Below are positions 48,638 through 58,255 of a DNA stretch of 64,000 bases, in pieces. The position numbers and the translations under genes are program-made. The stretch comes from Pantoea ananatis LMG 2665. Its GTDB lineage: Bacteria > Pseudomonadota > Gammaproteobacteria > Enterobacterales > Enterobacteriaceae. The notes beneath the pieces are model-generated. The model saw nothing but the letters and a program-made list of their open reading frames with translations. It ran no database searches and had not been told where the DNA came from. The stretch spans positions 1-64,000 of the forward strand of contig NZ_JMJJ01000012.1 of assembly GCF_000710035.2 (NCBI RefSeq), written 5' to 3'. How positions within the stretch are numbered: position 1 is the stretch's first letter; every line of letters begins with the position of its first letter.

Positions 48638-50499
48638 AACGGTTATGTCTTCTGGCGTTTCTGCTGCTCACCGGCATACGCGGTGCTTACGCTGATGCCA
48701 ACAGTGATGCCTTCAATGATGCGAGTAACTTTGGTCAGAATAATAAAAATCAGGGCACCTCGTCCGCCAGTGGAACTGACCCGTCCTCGGTTATCCCTGG
48801 CTACACTCCGAACCCCTCACAGAGCAGTAACTACGGCGGCGTGCGGGGCGGAGACGGCGGCATTGCCGACAAAGGTCAGACGTCACTCAGTCAGAATGAC
48901 GCCGGTCAGGCGGTGAATGATTCCAGCACCAAAAACCCCTCGCCGAAAATTGACCCGAACGCCGACTTTATTCAGAACGGCAAAAACGCCGAGGCAAACG
49001 GGGGCAGCATTGTTGACGGCACCAACGCTAACTGCAGCGAAAAGGTCGTTTCTAAATCGGTATTTGAGAACTACAGCTGCGACAGAGACATCAATCAGAT
49101 TCAGACCTGCGCACGCACCGCAAGCATCCAGGTGACCGGCTCTAAAGAGACCTACACCACTCAGTTTGTCATGGATGCACGAAACGCACCGGCTAACCAC
49201 GAAGCCAACTGGTGGCTTCGTTATGACTATACCGTACCGGATGACGGCACGTTAACGAGCGGCTCCTGGGAGTTTCTGCTTCCCAGAGCCCCGGATTATC
49301 ACGGTGACCGCCTGGGCTATACCATGCGGGCTTTTGGCACCTCTATTACCACCAAATACAACTATTCAGGCGCTTTCAACATCAGCCCGCAACGCGTTTC
49401 AAAGGGCCAGGTCGTGTCCATGTATATCCATTACGACACCGACGGCCACTACGAAGAAGCACGTGATGGCAACGAAAGACAATTTTCAAACGGCAGTCTG
49501 ATTTTCCGCATTCATCTGCAAATGAGCGCAGAACGCGACACCACCTCCTCGCGCGTGGTCTGGACCGAAAGCTGCCCTTTTGACAAGTCACAGTCAACAG
49601 GCAGCGCAGGCACACAGTGCGTGGACCCGGGCGGGAACCGGACCATTACCCAGAACGGCCGGGATTACACCCAGTACAGCGACTGCTGGCAGTACTCAGA
49701 CGCTTATGTCGTGCCGGTTAACTCGACGGGCAACTGCGACCAGCTCATGAACAACCGCAACTGTACCCTGGCAGGTAAAAGCTGTTCACAGACCTACGGA
49801 ACTGCCTGCATTCATGAAAATGACACCTACCAGTGTCAGACCACTTACACCTCACAGGGCCTGCTGTGCGGCGGCCAGTATTTCTGTCGCTCCGGCGACT
49901 GCAGCGACACGGACGGCACGGGTGACAATGGTTTTGATATGTCGATTTCCAAGCTTGCCGGTCTCGCCTCTGCAGGAGATGACGTAAAAAAAGGCAGTCA
50001 GACGGACATCCGTGCCTTTACCGGTCAGCCGATGTCGTGTCGCAAGGCTGTTGCAGGATTCTCTAACTGCTGCGTGGATACCGGCTGGGGCAACAGTTCC
50101 GGACTGGCGAACTGCAACAGCGAGGAGATGGCCATCGGCAAGGCAAAGGCTAAAAAGGTCACGGTTTACGTGGGCGACAAGTGCGATCACGCCGTGCTGG
50201 GCGTCTGTGTCCAGAAAAGTCAGGTTTACTGCGTCTTTGGCGGCAAGCTGAGCCGCATCATTCAGGAGCAGGGGCGGCGTGACCAGCTGCACGTGGATTT
50301 CGGCAGCGGTGATTCGCCGAACTGTCGCGGGATCACCGTGCCGGAGCTGCAGTCCATCAACTTTGACCTGATTAACTTCCAGGACTTCTACAGCGACCTC
50401 ATGGCCAACCAGAAAATCCCGGATTCGTCCACGATGGTTCAGCAGGCTAAACAGCGTATCGCTGCTCAGGCAGCGGCACAAAACGGAGGCAAAAAATGA
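48634..50499 (+). CDS. traN: TraN, outer-membrane mating-pair stabilisation adhesin
   Basis: A 621-residue exported protein: signal peptide (MKRLCLLAFLLLTGIRGAYA), an Asn/Gly/Ser-rich N-terminal region, a variable central part, and a very Cys-rich C-terminal half (CYCQ-type clusters such as RNCTLAGKSCSQTYGTACIHEND, CRKAVAGFSNCCVDTGWGNSSGLANCNSEE). TraN contacts receptors on the recipient cell; the variable region decides which. It overlaps traF by ATGA. Confidence 0.94.
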   Translation: MKRLCLLAFLLLTGIRGAYADANSDAFNDASNFGQNNKNQGTSSASGTDPSSVIPGYTPNPSQSSNYGGVRGGDGGIADKGQTSLSQNDAGQAVNDSSTKNPSPKIDPNADFIQNGKNAEANGGSIVDGTNANCSEKVVSKSVFENYSCDRDINQIQTCARTASIQVTGSKETYTTQFVMDARNAPANHEANWWLRYDYTVPDDGTLTSGSWEFLLPRAPDYHGDRLGYTMRAFGTSITTKYNYSGAFNISPQRVSKGQVVSMYIHYDTDGHYEEARDGNERQFSNGSLIFRIHLQMSAERDTTSSRVVWTESCPFDKSQSTGSAGTQCVDPGGNRTITQNGRDYTQYSDCWQYSDAYVVPVNSTGNCDQLMNNRNCTLAGKSCSQTYGTACIHENDTYQCQTTYTSQGLLCGGQYFCRSGDCSDTDGTGDNGFDMSISKLAGLASAGDDVKKGSQTDIRAFTGQPMSCRKAVAGFSNCCVDTGWGNSSGLANCNSEEMAIGKAKAKKVTVYVGDKCDHAVLGVCVQKSQVYCVFGGKLSRIIQEQGRRDQLHVDFGSGDSPNCRGITVPELQSINFDLINFQDFYSDLMANQKIPDSSTMVQQAKQRIAAQAAAQNGGKK

Positions 50500-51296
50500 A
50501 ACGTCTGCTGCTTGCCTGTCTGCTGATGGCAGGGGCTGCGCCGGTACTGGCAGATGATGCGCAGAGTGCCGACGCCGTAATCACACCTGCAGCGCCATTT
50601 ACCGGCTGGCACTGGTATAACGAGCCCAAAAAGAAGCCGGAAACGCCTGCGCCGAAAGTTAAACCGCCGCAACCCGGTGTGCCGGATTTCAGCAGGTTAA
50701 CCCCTTCCGAGCAGGCTGATGTACTTAAGGGATACACGAAGGAGGCGCTTAACAACGCCATTCTGCATCCCTCTGCTGAAAATACCGCGACGTTTCTGCG
50801 CTGGCAGAAGTTCTGGACCGACCGGGCTTCGATGTTCAGCCAGTCGTTTGCCGTGGCGCAGCTTGATCATCCGGACCTCGATTACAACCTGGAGCATCCG
50901 CACTACAACAGTACGGCACCGTTGCAGCAGGCGCGGGACCAGGAGGAGCAGAACGACGCCATTAAAAAACTGTCCGGCGAATACGGTCTTTTCTACTTCT
51001 ACCGCGGGCAGGACCCGATTGACGCGCAGATGGCTGGCGTAGTGGCAGATTTTGCCAGACTCCGGCATATCTCGCTGATACCGGTCAGCGTGGACGGCAC
51101 CGTTTCTCCCCAGGTGCCAGACAGCCGGACTGACGCCGGCCAGACCGCCAGAATGGGAATAACCCATTTTCCCGCGCTGTTTCTGGTTGACCCTAAATCG
51201 AAGAATTACCGGCCGCTGGCCTACGGCTTTATGACCCAGGACGACCTGGCGAAGCGTTTTCTGAACGTAGCCACCGGCTTTAAACCCAACTTCTGA
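50496..51296 (+). CDS. traF: TraF, periplasmic thioredoxin-fold assembly protein
   Basis: A 266-residue exported protein: signal peptide (MKRLLLACLLMAGAAPVLAD), GWHWYNEPKKKPE near the start, and the TraF domain GLFYFYRGQDPIDAQMAGVV ... HFPALFLVDPKSKNYRPLAYGFMTQDDLAKRFLNV. As in F TraF the thioredoxin CxxC is absent. Needed for pilus assembly. Confidence 0.94.
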   Translation: MKRLLLACLLMAGAAPVLADDAQSADAVITPAAPFTGWHWYNEPKKKPETPAPKVKPPQPGVPDFSRLTPSEQADVLKGYTKEALNNAILHPSAENTATFLRWQKFWTDRASMFSQSFAVAQLDHPDLDYNLEHPHYNSTAPLQQARDQEEQNDAIKKLSGEYGLFYFYRGQDPIDAQMAGVVADFARLRHISLIPVSVDGTVSPQVPDSRTDAGQTARMGITHFPALFLVDPKSKNYRPLAYGFMTQDDLAKRFLNVATGFKPNF

Positions 51297-51305
51297 GGAC
51301 TTCCT

Positions 51306-51770
51306 ATGTTACTGCTCTCTCCCGCGTGGCAGGGACGGGTTACGGCTGTGCAGCGGCTGGCAAACCTGACGCTACGGACGTTTGTGATTCATCCGGCGAT
51401 GTTTTTCTTTTTACTCTTCATTTTTTGCGCAAATGAGACCGGAAGCGGAGGGCTGATGCTTCTGCATTGGGCTGAAGAGGCGGTGCGCGATGCAGCTGCC
51501 GGACAGGTATGGACCTGCAAGTCGCAGGACGTGCCTGAGCCCACTGTGCCAGCTGACTTTCCTCCGCAGTCCCGAAATGACGTGACAGCAAGGTCTGAGC
51601 TACCGGAGGCCCCTCCGTCTGAATGTGTAAAGGTCGCTGAAAGTCGTGAAACCTGGATTGTTCAGGAAAACAACCTGCTTCGGGAACTCTACTTAACCAG
51701 CGTGATGATTTCAGTGTTCGCGAGTTACTCCGCTCACTATTTCCGCCGCCGTAATAATCGAGGTAAATGA
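51306..51770 (+). CDS. membrane protein between traF and trbB, 1
   Basis: A 154-residue protein with hydrophobic segments near the N-terminus (TFVIHPAMFFFLLFIFCA) and C-terminus (LYLTSVMISVFASYSAHYF) and a Pro/Ser/Glu-rich middle with Cys pairs (WTCKSQDVPEP, PPSECVKV). It probably spans the membrane twice. GAGGACTTCCT precedes the start. Function unknown. It is in the place of trbA/traQ of F, but no similarity is obvious. Confidence 0.6.
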   Translation: MLLLSPAWQGRVTAVQRLANLTLRTFVIHPAMFFFLLFIFCANETGSGGLMLLHWAEEAVRDAAAGQVWTCKSQDVPEPTVPADFPPQSRNDVTARSELPEAPPSECVKVAESRETWIVQENNLLRELYLTSVMISVFASYSAHYFRRRNNRGK

Positions 51771-51982
51771 TGCAACGACTTCCGCTGATTGCCGCGCTGT
51801 TTATGGCGGGCATTATCTGTAACTGTCTTCGCCAGTTACTTAACTGGTCTGTAACCGTCACACACGATGTTCTCGTCATTCTCAGCAGCCTTTATCTCGG
51901 TATGACGGCGATGTTAGTCATTTATGAAATTATCGTTTACCGGCGCACAGGGCGTGGGAGTGGAGGTCACAATGAGGCTTAA
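51767..51982 (+). CDS. small membrane protein between traF and trbB, 2
   Basis: A 71-residue protein with two membrane helices (LPLIAALFMAGIICNCL and HDVLVILSSLYLGMTAMLVIYEIIV) and a short basic tail. Coupled to the preceding gene (ATGA) and overlapping trbB by 11 nt. A TraQ-like pilin chaperone would have this size, but the assignment is not supported by sequence. Confidence 0.55.
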   Translation: MMQRLPLIAALFMAGIICNCLRQLLNWSVTVTHDVLVILSSLYLGMTAMLVIYEIIVYRRTGRGSGGHNEA

Positions 51983-52598
51983 AAAGCTGCTCGTTATGAT
52001 GATGCTTTTTGCGCCGGTGATGGCGCAGGCGACGGTGGCCGATGAGATTGCCGCGCTTGAGCGTTTGAAAGCAAAGCAGGGCCCACAGTTGCCGGATCTG
52101 GGTATACCCGGCTCGCAGCGCGCGCAGGGGCATGTAAACAGACCGCCCAGTATGGTTCAACTGGCTGACGGTCGTCAGGTCAACATTAATGACTATGCTG
52201 TGGTGGTCTTCATGCAGCGTGGGTGCCAGTACAGCGCAAAGTTCGATCCCAAGCTGAAAACCTGGGCGGATGAAATGGGCATCAAAGTGTATCCCTACTC
52301 GCTCGACGGGTATGGGGACGCGTCTTTTCCGGTCGCGCTGATACCCCGTAAAGCCGGTCCAAATGAACCCATTGCCGGTGAAATCCTGACCTTTTTCGGT
52401 AATGGCCTGCCAATAGCCACGCCGACAACGTTTATGGTCAACGTCAATACCAACACGGCCTATCCGCTTTATCAGGGCGATACCGACATGGCCACCATGA
52501 GCCAGCGCCTTTCTCAGATGATTGAAGCGGATATCGATCACCTTCCTCCGGACACGCTGGGGCCGGTTCCCAGCAGCGGCTCGGTTACCCCTCAGTAA
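51972..52598 (+). CDS. trbB: TrbB, thioredoxin-like periplasmic protein with altered active site
   Basis: A 208-residue exported protein: signal peptide (MRLKKLLVMMMLFAPVMAQA), then the TrbB thioredoxin fold (YAVVVFMQRGCQYSAKFDPKLKTWADEMGIKVYPYSLDG). The site reads C-Q-Y-S, so the second Cys of the usual C-x-x-C is replaced by Ser. F TrbB acts as a disulfide isomerase for Cys-rich Tra proteins; this copy cannot use the normal two-Cys cycle. The start at 51972 follows GGAGGTCACA. Confidence 0.88.
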   Translation: MRLKKLLVMMMLFAPVMAQATVADEIAALERLKAKQGPQLPDLGIPGSQRAQGHVNRPPSMVQLADGRQVNINDYAVVVFMQRGCQYSAKFDPKLKTWADEMGIKVYPYSLDGYGDASFPVALIPRKAGPNEPIAGEILTFFGNGLPIATPTTFMVNVNTNTAYPLYQGDTDMATMSQRLSQMIEADIDHLPPDTLGPVPSSGSVTPQ

Positions 52599-52627
52599 CG
52601 CAGCGGCATCGCCGCCCAGGGATAAAC

Positions 52628-52909
52628 ATGACTGAAGAACCACTGACGCTCACCAGACTGGAGAGCGTGCTGTTGCTTGTTTGCGCCTCATTTCTGGCCG
52701 CATCAGGTCTCTATGCCTGGCTTGTCTGCGAATTTACCGATGGCGGCTTACTCATTCTCAGAGCCGGAGCAGGGGAGGGGCTGCTGAGCGCTGTGCGTGA
52801 TTTCCCGCTGCTTTTCCTGCTCTCACTTGCCGGAGGCGCAGGCAGTGGCGCGCTGATAAGCATCACGCTGCGCCGCCAGGGATTTATGGACCATGAGAAC
52901 CAGCGATGA
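52628..52909 (+). CDS. small membrane protein before traH
   Basis: A 93-residue protein with two membrane helices (RLESVLLLVCASFLAASGLYAWLV and DFPLLFLLSLAGGAGSGALISITL). Not recognised. Its stop overlaps a short ORF (ATGA at 52906). Confidence 0.6.
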   Translation: MTEEPLTLTRLESVLLLVCASFLAASGLYAWLVCEFTDGGLLILRAGAGEGLLSAVRDFPLLFLLSLAGGAGSGALISITLRRQGFMDHENQR

Positions 52910-52989
52910 CAAGTAATGACATGCCCGTCTGTGTATTGCGGGCTAAGACACTGGCTGCTCTGAGGCAGGAACCTTATGAAAAAAAATGA
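52906..52989 (+). CDS. 27-codon linker ORF
   Basis: A short ORF beginning in the preceding stop codon (ATGA) and reading MTSNDMPVCVLRAKTLAALR followed by QEPYEKK. It overlaps the next short ORF. Only overlaps support it; it may serve to carry ribosomes towards traH. Confidence 0.3.
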   Translation: MTSNDMPVCVLRAKTLAALRQEPYEKK

Positions 52990-53050
52990 CATGCAGTTTG
53001 TTAATCAGCTGGTAGTTGTGATGGCTGCTAACGGAGAACAGAAACAATGA
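52976..53050 (+). CDS. 24-codon linker ORF ending in the traH start
   Basis: A short ORF reading MKKNDMQFVNQLVVVMAANG followed by EQKQ, preceded by GAGGCAGGAA and ending with TGA overlapping the traH ATG. Together with the ORF at 52906 it closes the gap between two real genes by stop-start overlaps. Confidence 0.35.
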   Translation: MKKNDMQFVNQLVVVMAANGEQKQ

Positions 53051-54414
53051 AACTCAGGCAGATCTTTCTTTCTACCGCTGCGGCACTGTTCATCTGCGCG
53101 CCTGCACTGGCCGACGTGCAGGGCGATCTCAACGGTTATTTTGGCAGTCTGGGCTTTGACGGTAACGTCTCAAGAGCGCAGGCATGGCAGGGACAGGCCG
53201 CAGGCTATGTTACCGGTGGTTCAGTCTACCTGCGTAATCAGGTTAAACAGGTTCAGCTTATCTCTATGCAGGTGCCTACGCTCAATGCGGGCTGTGGCGG
53301 AATTGACTCTTACCTGGGGGCGTTCTCTTTCATCAATGGTGCCGAACTGCAGCGCTTCGTGAAACAGATCATGAGTAACGCTGCCGGCTATGCCTTCGAC
53401 CTGGCGCTCCAGACGATGGTGCCCGAACTCAAGCAGGCCAAAGACTTTCTGCAAAAGCTGGCGTCGGATGTTAACTCCGCAAACATGAGTTCCTGTCAGG
53501 CCGCTCAGGGCATCATCGGCGGGCTTTGGCCGGTAACGCAGGTTTCAAACCAGAAAATCTGCCAGGACATTGCCGGCGAAAGCAATATCTTCGCAGACTG
53601 GGCCGCATCACGGCAGGGATGCACGGTTGGTGGTCAGGGAGATAACGTCACAAACCGCGCCCCGGATAATGAAAAAGATCAGGTGCTCAAAAACAAAAAC
53701 CTTATCTGGGACGCCCTGGGCCGTAATCACCTGTTCGACGGTAATAACGAACTCAAAGAACTGGTGATGAGCATCATCGGTTCTATCGTATTTAACGCTC
53801 AGGGCCAGGTGACAATCCTCACCCCAATGGTGGATAACCGCGACGTTATCACGGTTCTCATGAACGGCGGCACCGCAAAAATTTACGGCTGTGACACGAT
53901 GGACGTCTGCCTGGGCCCTACGGTCGCGACCGTGAACATCAGCAGTGATGCCGCACTGGTTTCCCAGGTGCGCAAGCTGATGCTGTCGATTGACGGAAAA
54001 CTCAGTTCAGATTCACCGCTGACCGATCAGGAAAAAGGCTTCATCAACACGACGTCAGTGCCGGTACTTAAATATCTGACCAACTCGCGCAGCATGGGCA
54101 TGAGTCCGACCTACCTGGTACAGGTGGCTGACTTTATCGCGCAGGACATGATGATCCAGTACCTGCAGGAGCTGGTCAAGCAGGCAAGTCAGTCTCTCGC
54201 CGGCAGAAACTATCCGGAACAGGCCGCAGGGGAATTGCGGGGCAACGTTCTGACTGCGCAGTCGCTGCTCGCACAGATGAAACTCCAGTCCACTGCAGAC
54301 CAGAATGCGCTCGACGGCATTGACCGCAACATGCAGTACCTGCAGCAGCAGGTTTCAACCATTATCTCAACGTCTTACCAGAGTAACTACCAGTGGGGAA
54401 CGGGCAATGACTGA
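53047..54414 (+). CDS. traH: TraH, F-type pilus assembly protein
   Basis: A 455-residue exported protein: signal peptide (MKLRQIFLSTAAALFICAPALA), then LNGYFGSLGFDGNVSRAQAWQGQAAGYVTGGSVYLRN, the diagnostic TraH start, QVPTLNAGCGGIDSYLGAFSFI, and a helical C-terminal part. Found only in F-type channels, with TraF and TrbI. Overlaps traG by 8 nt. Confidence 0.95.
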   Translation: MKLRQIFLSTAAALFICAPALADVQGDLNGYFGSLGFDGNVSRAQAWQGQAAGYVTGGSVYLRNQVKQVQLISMQVPTLNAGCGGIDSYLGAFSFINGAELQRFVKQIMSNAAGYAFDLALQTMVPELKQAKDFLQKLASDVNSANMSSCQAAQGIIGGLWPVTQVSNQKICQDIAGESNIFADWAASRQGCTVGGQGDNVTNRAPDNEKDQVLKNKNLIWDALGRNHLFDGNNELKELVMSIIGSIVFNAQGQVTILTPMVDNRDVITVLMNGGTAKIYGCDTMDVCLGPTVATVNISSDAALVSQVRKLMLSIDGKLSSDSPLTDQEKGFINTTSVPVLKYLTNSRSMGMSPTYLVQVADFIAQDMMIQYLQELVKQASQSLAGRNYPEQAAGELRGNVLTAQSLLAQMKLQSTADQNALDGIDRNMQYLQQQVSTIISTSYQSNYQWGTGND

Positions 54415-57343
54415 AGTCTGGACCATCTATGGCGGTGACATGTGGCGGCAGGTGTTCAACGGTGTGGTGACCATTATCGGTTCGGACACCTATGACACAC
54501 TGAAACGCATTGTCGGCCTGTTTGGGGTGCTGGGTGTGATGGCCAGCTTTGTTAAATCGCGAAATCCGATGGTGTTCCTGCAGTGGTTTGGCGTGTTCTT
54601 TCTCATTACGTCGGTGCTGCTCGTGCCAAAACGCAGCGTGCAGATTCATGACATCACCGATCCGGCCGCCGTCTACGAGGACGATAATGTGCCAGCCGGA
54701 CTGGCGGCAATCGCAGGGCTGACGACCGCACCGGGATTTGCCGTTGCTCAGTTGTATGATTACAGCCTGGCGCGGCCTGACTCGCTCACCTACACCAAGA
54801 CCGGCATGCTCTTTGGCTCCCAGATTGTTGCGCAGTCGTCCGATTTCCGGACGCTCAATCCGGATCTGGCGCAGTTGCTTCCCGATTACGTCGAGAACTG
54901 TGTGATTGGCGATATTATGCTGAACAACAAGTACACGGTTAACGACCTGTTGCACAGCAGCGACCCTCTGACGCTTATCACCAGTCAGCCGAGTCCGTTG
55001 CGCGGCCTTTACCAGAATACGGGCAACGGGAAGGTGTTTGTGACCTGCCAGCAGGCTGCTGCGTCCATCAAAACACTGGTGAGCCGTGATATCGTGCCCG
55101 GTGCTGATACTCTTCACTCTGTTGCAACCCGTCTTTTCGGGAACAAAGTGAATGCGGATTCCATGCTGATCAATGCGATGAACGACAGTTACGGTTTCTT
55201 CTATTCCGGCGGGCTTACGGCATCGCAGATCATGCGCAATAACATCACTAATGCGGCTATCCGTGACGGCTGGAAAGGATTTGCGGCGCGTTCCTCCGAT
55301 ACGTCTAACCTGCTGAATCTCGCGACAGAATCAAGCCTGACCAAGCAGCGTATCAGCTGGGGGGCGGGCGGCGTTATCGCCACGCGGACGCTGCCGATGT
55401 TCCAGTCTCTGATGATGCTGATACTGATAGCACTGTTTCCGCTTGTTATTGTGCTGTCGCTGGTTAACCACAGCATATTCGGCCTTAACACGTTGAAGAT
55501 GTATGCAGGTGGGTTTCTGTACTTTCAGATGTGGCCAGTTATGTTTGCCGTACTCAACTCGCTGGCCAACTTCTATCTGCAGACGAAAACCGGTGCGACA
55601 CAGCTGGTACTGGCAAATATGGATCAGGTGGCGCTTCAGCATTCCGATGCTGCCAACATCGCAGGCTACCTCAGCATGTCGATACCGGTATTGTCATTCT
55701 TTTTGACAAAGGGTGCGGCTTCCATTGCCTCGCAGGCGGTAGGCGGGGTACTGAGTTCAGCGGCATTCACAACGAGCGGTCAGGCTTCAACAACCGCAGA
55801 CGGCAACTGGTCCTTTAACAATATGTCGATGGATAACGTGAACGCCAACAAGTTTGACACCAATATGGCGCAGCGGTCCGGCCAGCAGTCGTTCCAGACC
55901 AGCAATGGTGCCACACATACTCAGACGGCTGACGGGCATAACGTTTATGACACCAGTGGTGCCATTTCAAATCTGCCTGTGAATCTTAAGCTGAGTTCTC
56001 TGGCAAGCAGTGGCTTCTCCGAGCAGTCTCGACAGGCACAGCAGGAAGCCCAGACGGCACTGGATGGTTACAATCACAGCGTAACCAGCGGTTATCAGCA
56101 ACTGGAGCAGTTTAACCGTCAGAGCGGAACCAGCGACTCTATTACGAAAGGTAGCGATAACAGCGTGAGCAGTAATGAGAGCAGGGGTATGAGCCAAATG
56201 CAGTCTGCCGTGGAAAGCTATGCAAAATCGCACAATATTTCGCAGGCTGAAGCCTTTAACAAACTGATGGATGTTACAAATCAGGGTGGGATGGGAGCTG
56301 GAGCAAGAGGATATGTGAAATTTGATAGTGGCGACCAACTGGCAGGGAAGTTCGGCAAGTGGGCATCTGGATTAAGTGTTGGAGCGGAGGGGAACATAAA
56401 TGCAGACTGGCGGCATACATCCGGTAGTTCACATGGTACTCAGGACAGCCATACAGAGGGACGCGATAACAGGCATGACCAGAGTAGTCAGGACGCGAAA
56501 GACTTTAGACAGGGAATGGAAACGGTCATCTCTACCCGTCTGAGCGAGTCTGGAAGCCATACTAATAACGAGTCAGATTCAAAAATTCAACAGTTTGCAG
56601 CCACGCTTAATGATGCGAAAAGTCAGTATCACCAATACACGGACAGCAGTACCCGTAGTCAGGAATTCAGCCGTATGGCCACGCTGGCTCAGAACCAGAG
56701 CGCAAGTTTGGACGCCAATTACAATCAAGAGTTTGTGGATTGGACTACGGCTAAGTACGGAAGTGATGCGCAGCACGTACTGACCAACGTCAATACGGCT
56801 CAGGCTGCCGCCACCGAGTTCATGAAAGAACGTCTTGAACCTGAAATCATGCAGAATTATATGGGCAGAACTGAGCAGGCAACATCTCAGCCTTTAACAC
56901 CCTCTGGCTCTCTTGAGGTTTCAGGGAATAATGGCAGAAGCGGTAATACGATTCAGGGGCGTTCAGAAAGAAATGTTGTTGGCGGCCACGAGGCTGGGAC
57001 GTCTTTAATCAGCGGCGATTATCAGGCTGGTGTAGACCGTATCAACCAACAAGCTGGTTCTTTAAGTAGTCCTCAAAATATTGCTGATAAGCTTGCAGAT
57101 AGAAACTTTGAGAATACGGGAAAAATTGGACAAATTGACGGAGAAATAAGCAAAAATAAAAGCACTGTTCAGGCATCCAGTGATATACTTAGAAGCGAAC
57201 ATCAGGGTGCTGTGAAGAGCCAACAAATCGGACGAACGGAAGAAGATATAAAACAGACTAAACCTGTTTTTGATGCACACGAAACGGATGAGCTTAAGGC
57301 TAAACTTGAGCAACTAAGAGCCCAGCAAAAAAATGCCTCATAA
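54407..57343 (+). CDS. traG: TraG, mating-pair stabilisation and entry-exclusion target
   Basis: A 978-residue inner-membrane protein. The N-terminal half carries several membrane helices (VGLFGVLGVMASFV, FGVFFLITSVLLVP, LMMLILIALFPLVIVLSLV, MWPVMFAVLNSLANF) and serves pilus assembly; the C-terminal 450 residues are a polar Ser/Gln-rich periplasmic domain that acts in mating-pair stabilisation and is the part sensed by TraS. The C-terminal tail from about residue 870 is noticeably more AT-rich in coding. Length is near F TraG (938). Start ATG at 54407 overlaps traH. Confidence 0.94.
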   Translation: MTEVWTIYGGDMWRQVFNGVVTIIGSDTYDTLKRIVGLFGVLGVMASFVKSRNPMVFLQWFGVFFLITSVLLVPKRSVQIHDITDPAAVYEDDNVPAGLAAIAGLTTAPGFAVAQLYDYSLARPDSLTYTKTGMLFGSQIVAQSSDFRTLNPDLAQLLPDYVENCVIGDIMLNNKYTVNDLLHSSDPLTLITSQPSPLRGLYQNTGNGKVFVTCQQAAASIKTLVSRDIVPGADTLHSVATRLFGNKVNADSMLINAMNDSYGFFYSGGLTASQIMRNNITNAAIRDGWKGFAARSSDTSNLLNLATESSLTKQRISWGAGGVIATRTLPMFQSLMMLILIALFPLVIVLSLVNHSIFGLNTLKMYAGGFLYFQMWPVMFAVLNSLANFYLQTKTGATQLVLANMDQVALQHSDAANIAGYLSMSIPVLSFFLTKGAASIASQAVGGVLSSAAFTTSGQASTTADGNWSFNNMSMDNVNANKFDTNMAQRSGQQSFQTSNGATHTQTADGHNVYDTSGAISNLPVNLKLSSLASSGFSEQSRQAQQEAQTALDGYNHSVTSGYQQLEQFNRQSGTSDSITKGSDNSVSSNESRGMSQMQSAVESYAKSHNISQAEAFNKLMDVTNQGGMGAGARGYVKFDSGDQLAGKFGKWASGLSVGAEGNINADWRHTSGSSHGTQDSHTEGRDNRHDQSSQDAKDFRQGMETVISTRLSESGSHTNNESDSKIQQFAATLNDAKSQYHQYTDSSTRSQEFSRMATLAQNQSASLDANYNQEFVDWTTAKYGSDAQHVLTNVNTAQAAATEFMKERLEPEIMQNYMGRTEQATSQPLTPSGSLEVSGNNGRSGNTIQGRSERNVVGGHEAGTSLISGDYQAGVDRINQQAGSLSSPQNIADKLADRNFENTGKIGQIDGEISKNKSTVQASSDILRSEHQGAVKSQQIGRTEEDIKQTKPVFDAHETDELKAKLEQLRAQQKNAS

Positions 57344-57367
57344 ATTAATCTGAGTGGGAGAGGGATT

Positions 57368-57937
57368 ATGGCAAGTTTAACGACAGCAGATGTCAATGCA
57401 GATTTAGATATGCTTACTAATACCTTTTCTTCAGGTAAGCGCATAATTCCCTCAAATACTGATTTGTTGAAGGCATGTTTTTATGTACCTGCAATATCTG
57501 TCCTTCTGTCGTTGTTAAGTACGTTCTCAATCTTTTGTTTCGAGTTTGCGAAAGAAATGTCATTGAGTCACTATTGGGATTTTCTAATGACAGATGGATG
57601 GGCGGTTATATTACCAACCGCAATAATAGGTTTGTTTTTCGCCTTTATGGCTTACAACAACCTCATCATGTACATGACCATTCCGGCTGAGGTTAGAGTT
57701 AAGTCTCTTATCTTAAGTCATTTGAAAAGAGTTGTGCAAAAAACTGTATTTCTGTTTTTAACATGTATGTTCATCTCATCAGTAACTGCAGGGTTTGTTC
57801 CTTGGTTTGCTTTCGGTGTACCAGCTTTGGAATTTGCCTTGCTATTCGTAATCAATATTGTTATTGGTTCTGAAGTAAATCGTCTGGGCGCAGGAGTTGC
57901 ACTCGAAAAAGTCAGTGCCTTACTGAAAAAGATCTAA
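57368..57937 (+). CDS. traS: TraS-like entry-exclusion membrane protein
   Basis: A 189-residue inner-membrane protein with about four helices (ACFYVPAISVLLSLLSTFSIFCF, WAVILPTAIIGLFFAFMAYNNLIMY, TVFLFLTCMFISSVTAGFVPWFAF, ALLFVINIVIGSEV). It lies between traG and traT, exactly where F has traS, and is AT-rich like other traS genes. TraS sequences diverge strongly, so the call rests on position, size and topology. A strong terminator follows. Confidence 0.8.
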   Translation: MASLTTADVNADLDMLTNTFSSGKRIIPSNTDLLKACFYVPAISVLLSLLSTFSIFCFEFAKEMSLSHYWDFLMTDGWAVILPTAIIGLFFAFMAYNNLIMYMTIPAEVRVKSLILSHLKRVVQKTVFLFLTCMFISSVTAGFVPWFAFGVPALEFALLFVINIVIGSEVNRLGAGVALEKVSALLKKI

Positions 57938-57988
57938 TTATGTTGTGACCTGCTCTAAAGTCATTATCAATAGATATTTCCTTTCAAG

Positions 57989-58010
57989 CCGGGCGGCCGC
58001 CCGGTTATTT
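57989..58010 (+). terminator. rho-independent terminator after traS
   Basis: CCGGGCGGCCGCCCGG is a perfect palindrome (57989-58004) followed by TTATTT, about 50 nt after the traS stop. It probably ends most of the long tra transcript before traT. Confidence 0.8.
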
Positions 58011-58255
58011 TTATTCTTAAATGCCAAATCTTTTATTTTTGCAGATAAGTTTGATTTAAGTCATGAGAACATTTCTTGATTAAAAACCCGTTACATCCTC
58101 ACAATGCTCTGCATAATTATAAGCAAGCAGATGTTCTTTAAATAAAACCAATGTCTCCTGCCTCTGAATAAAGTAAGTGACAGGACTAAAAAACTCCTCT
58201 GGGAAATTATGTCGGGCATTCATGCTCATTTTTTTCGTTTAACAAGGATACTGAA
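58011..58255 (+). promoter_or_regulatory. AT-rich upstream region of traT
   Basis: No gene is visible. The stretch between the terminator and traT is AT-rich and probably contains a separate traT promoter, in line with the strong independent expression of traT in other F-type plasmids. No single -35/-10 pair stands out. Confidence 0.4.
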
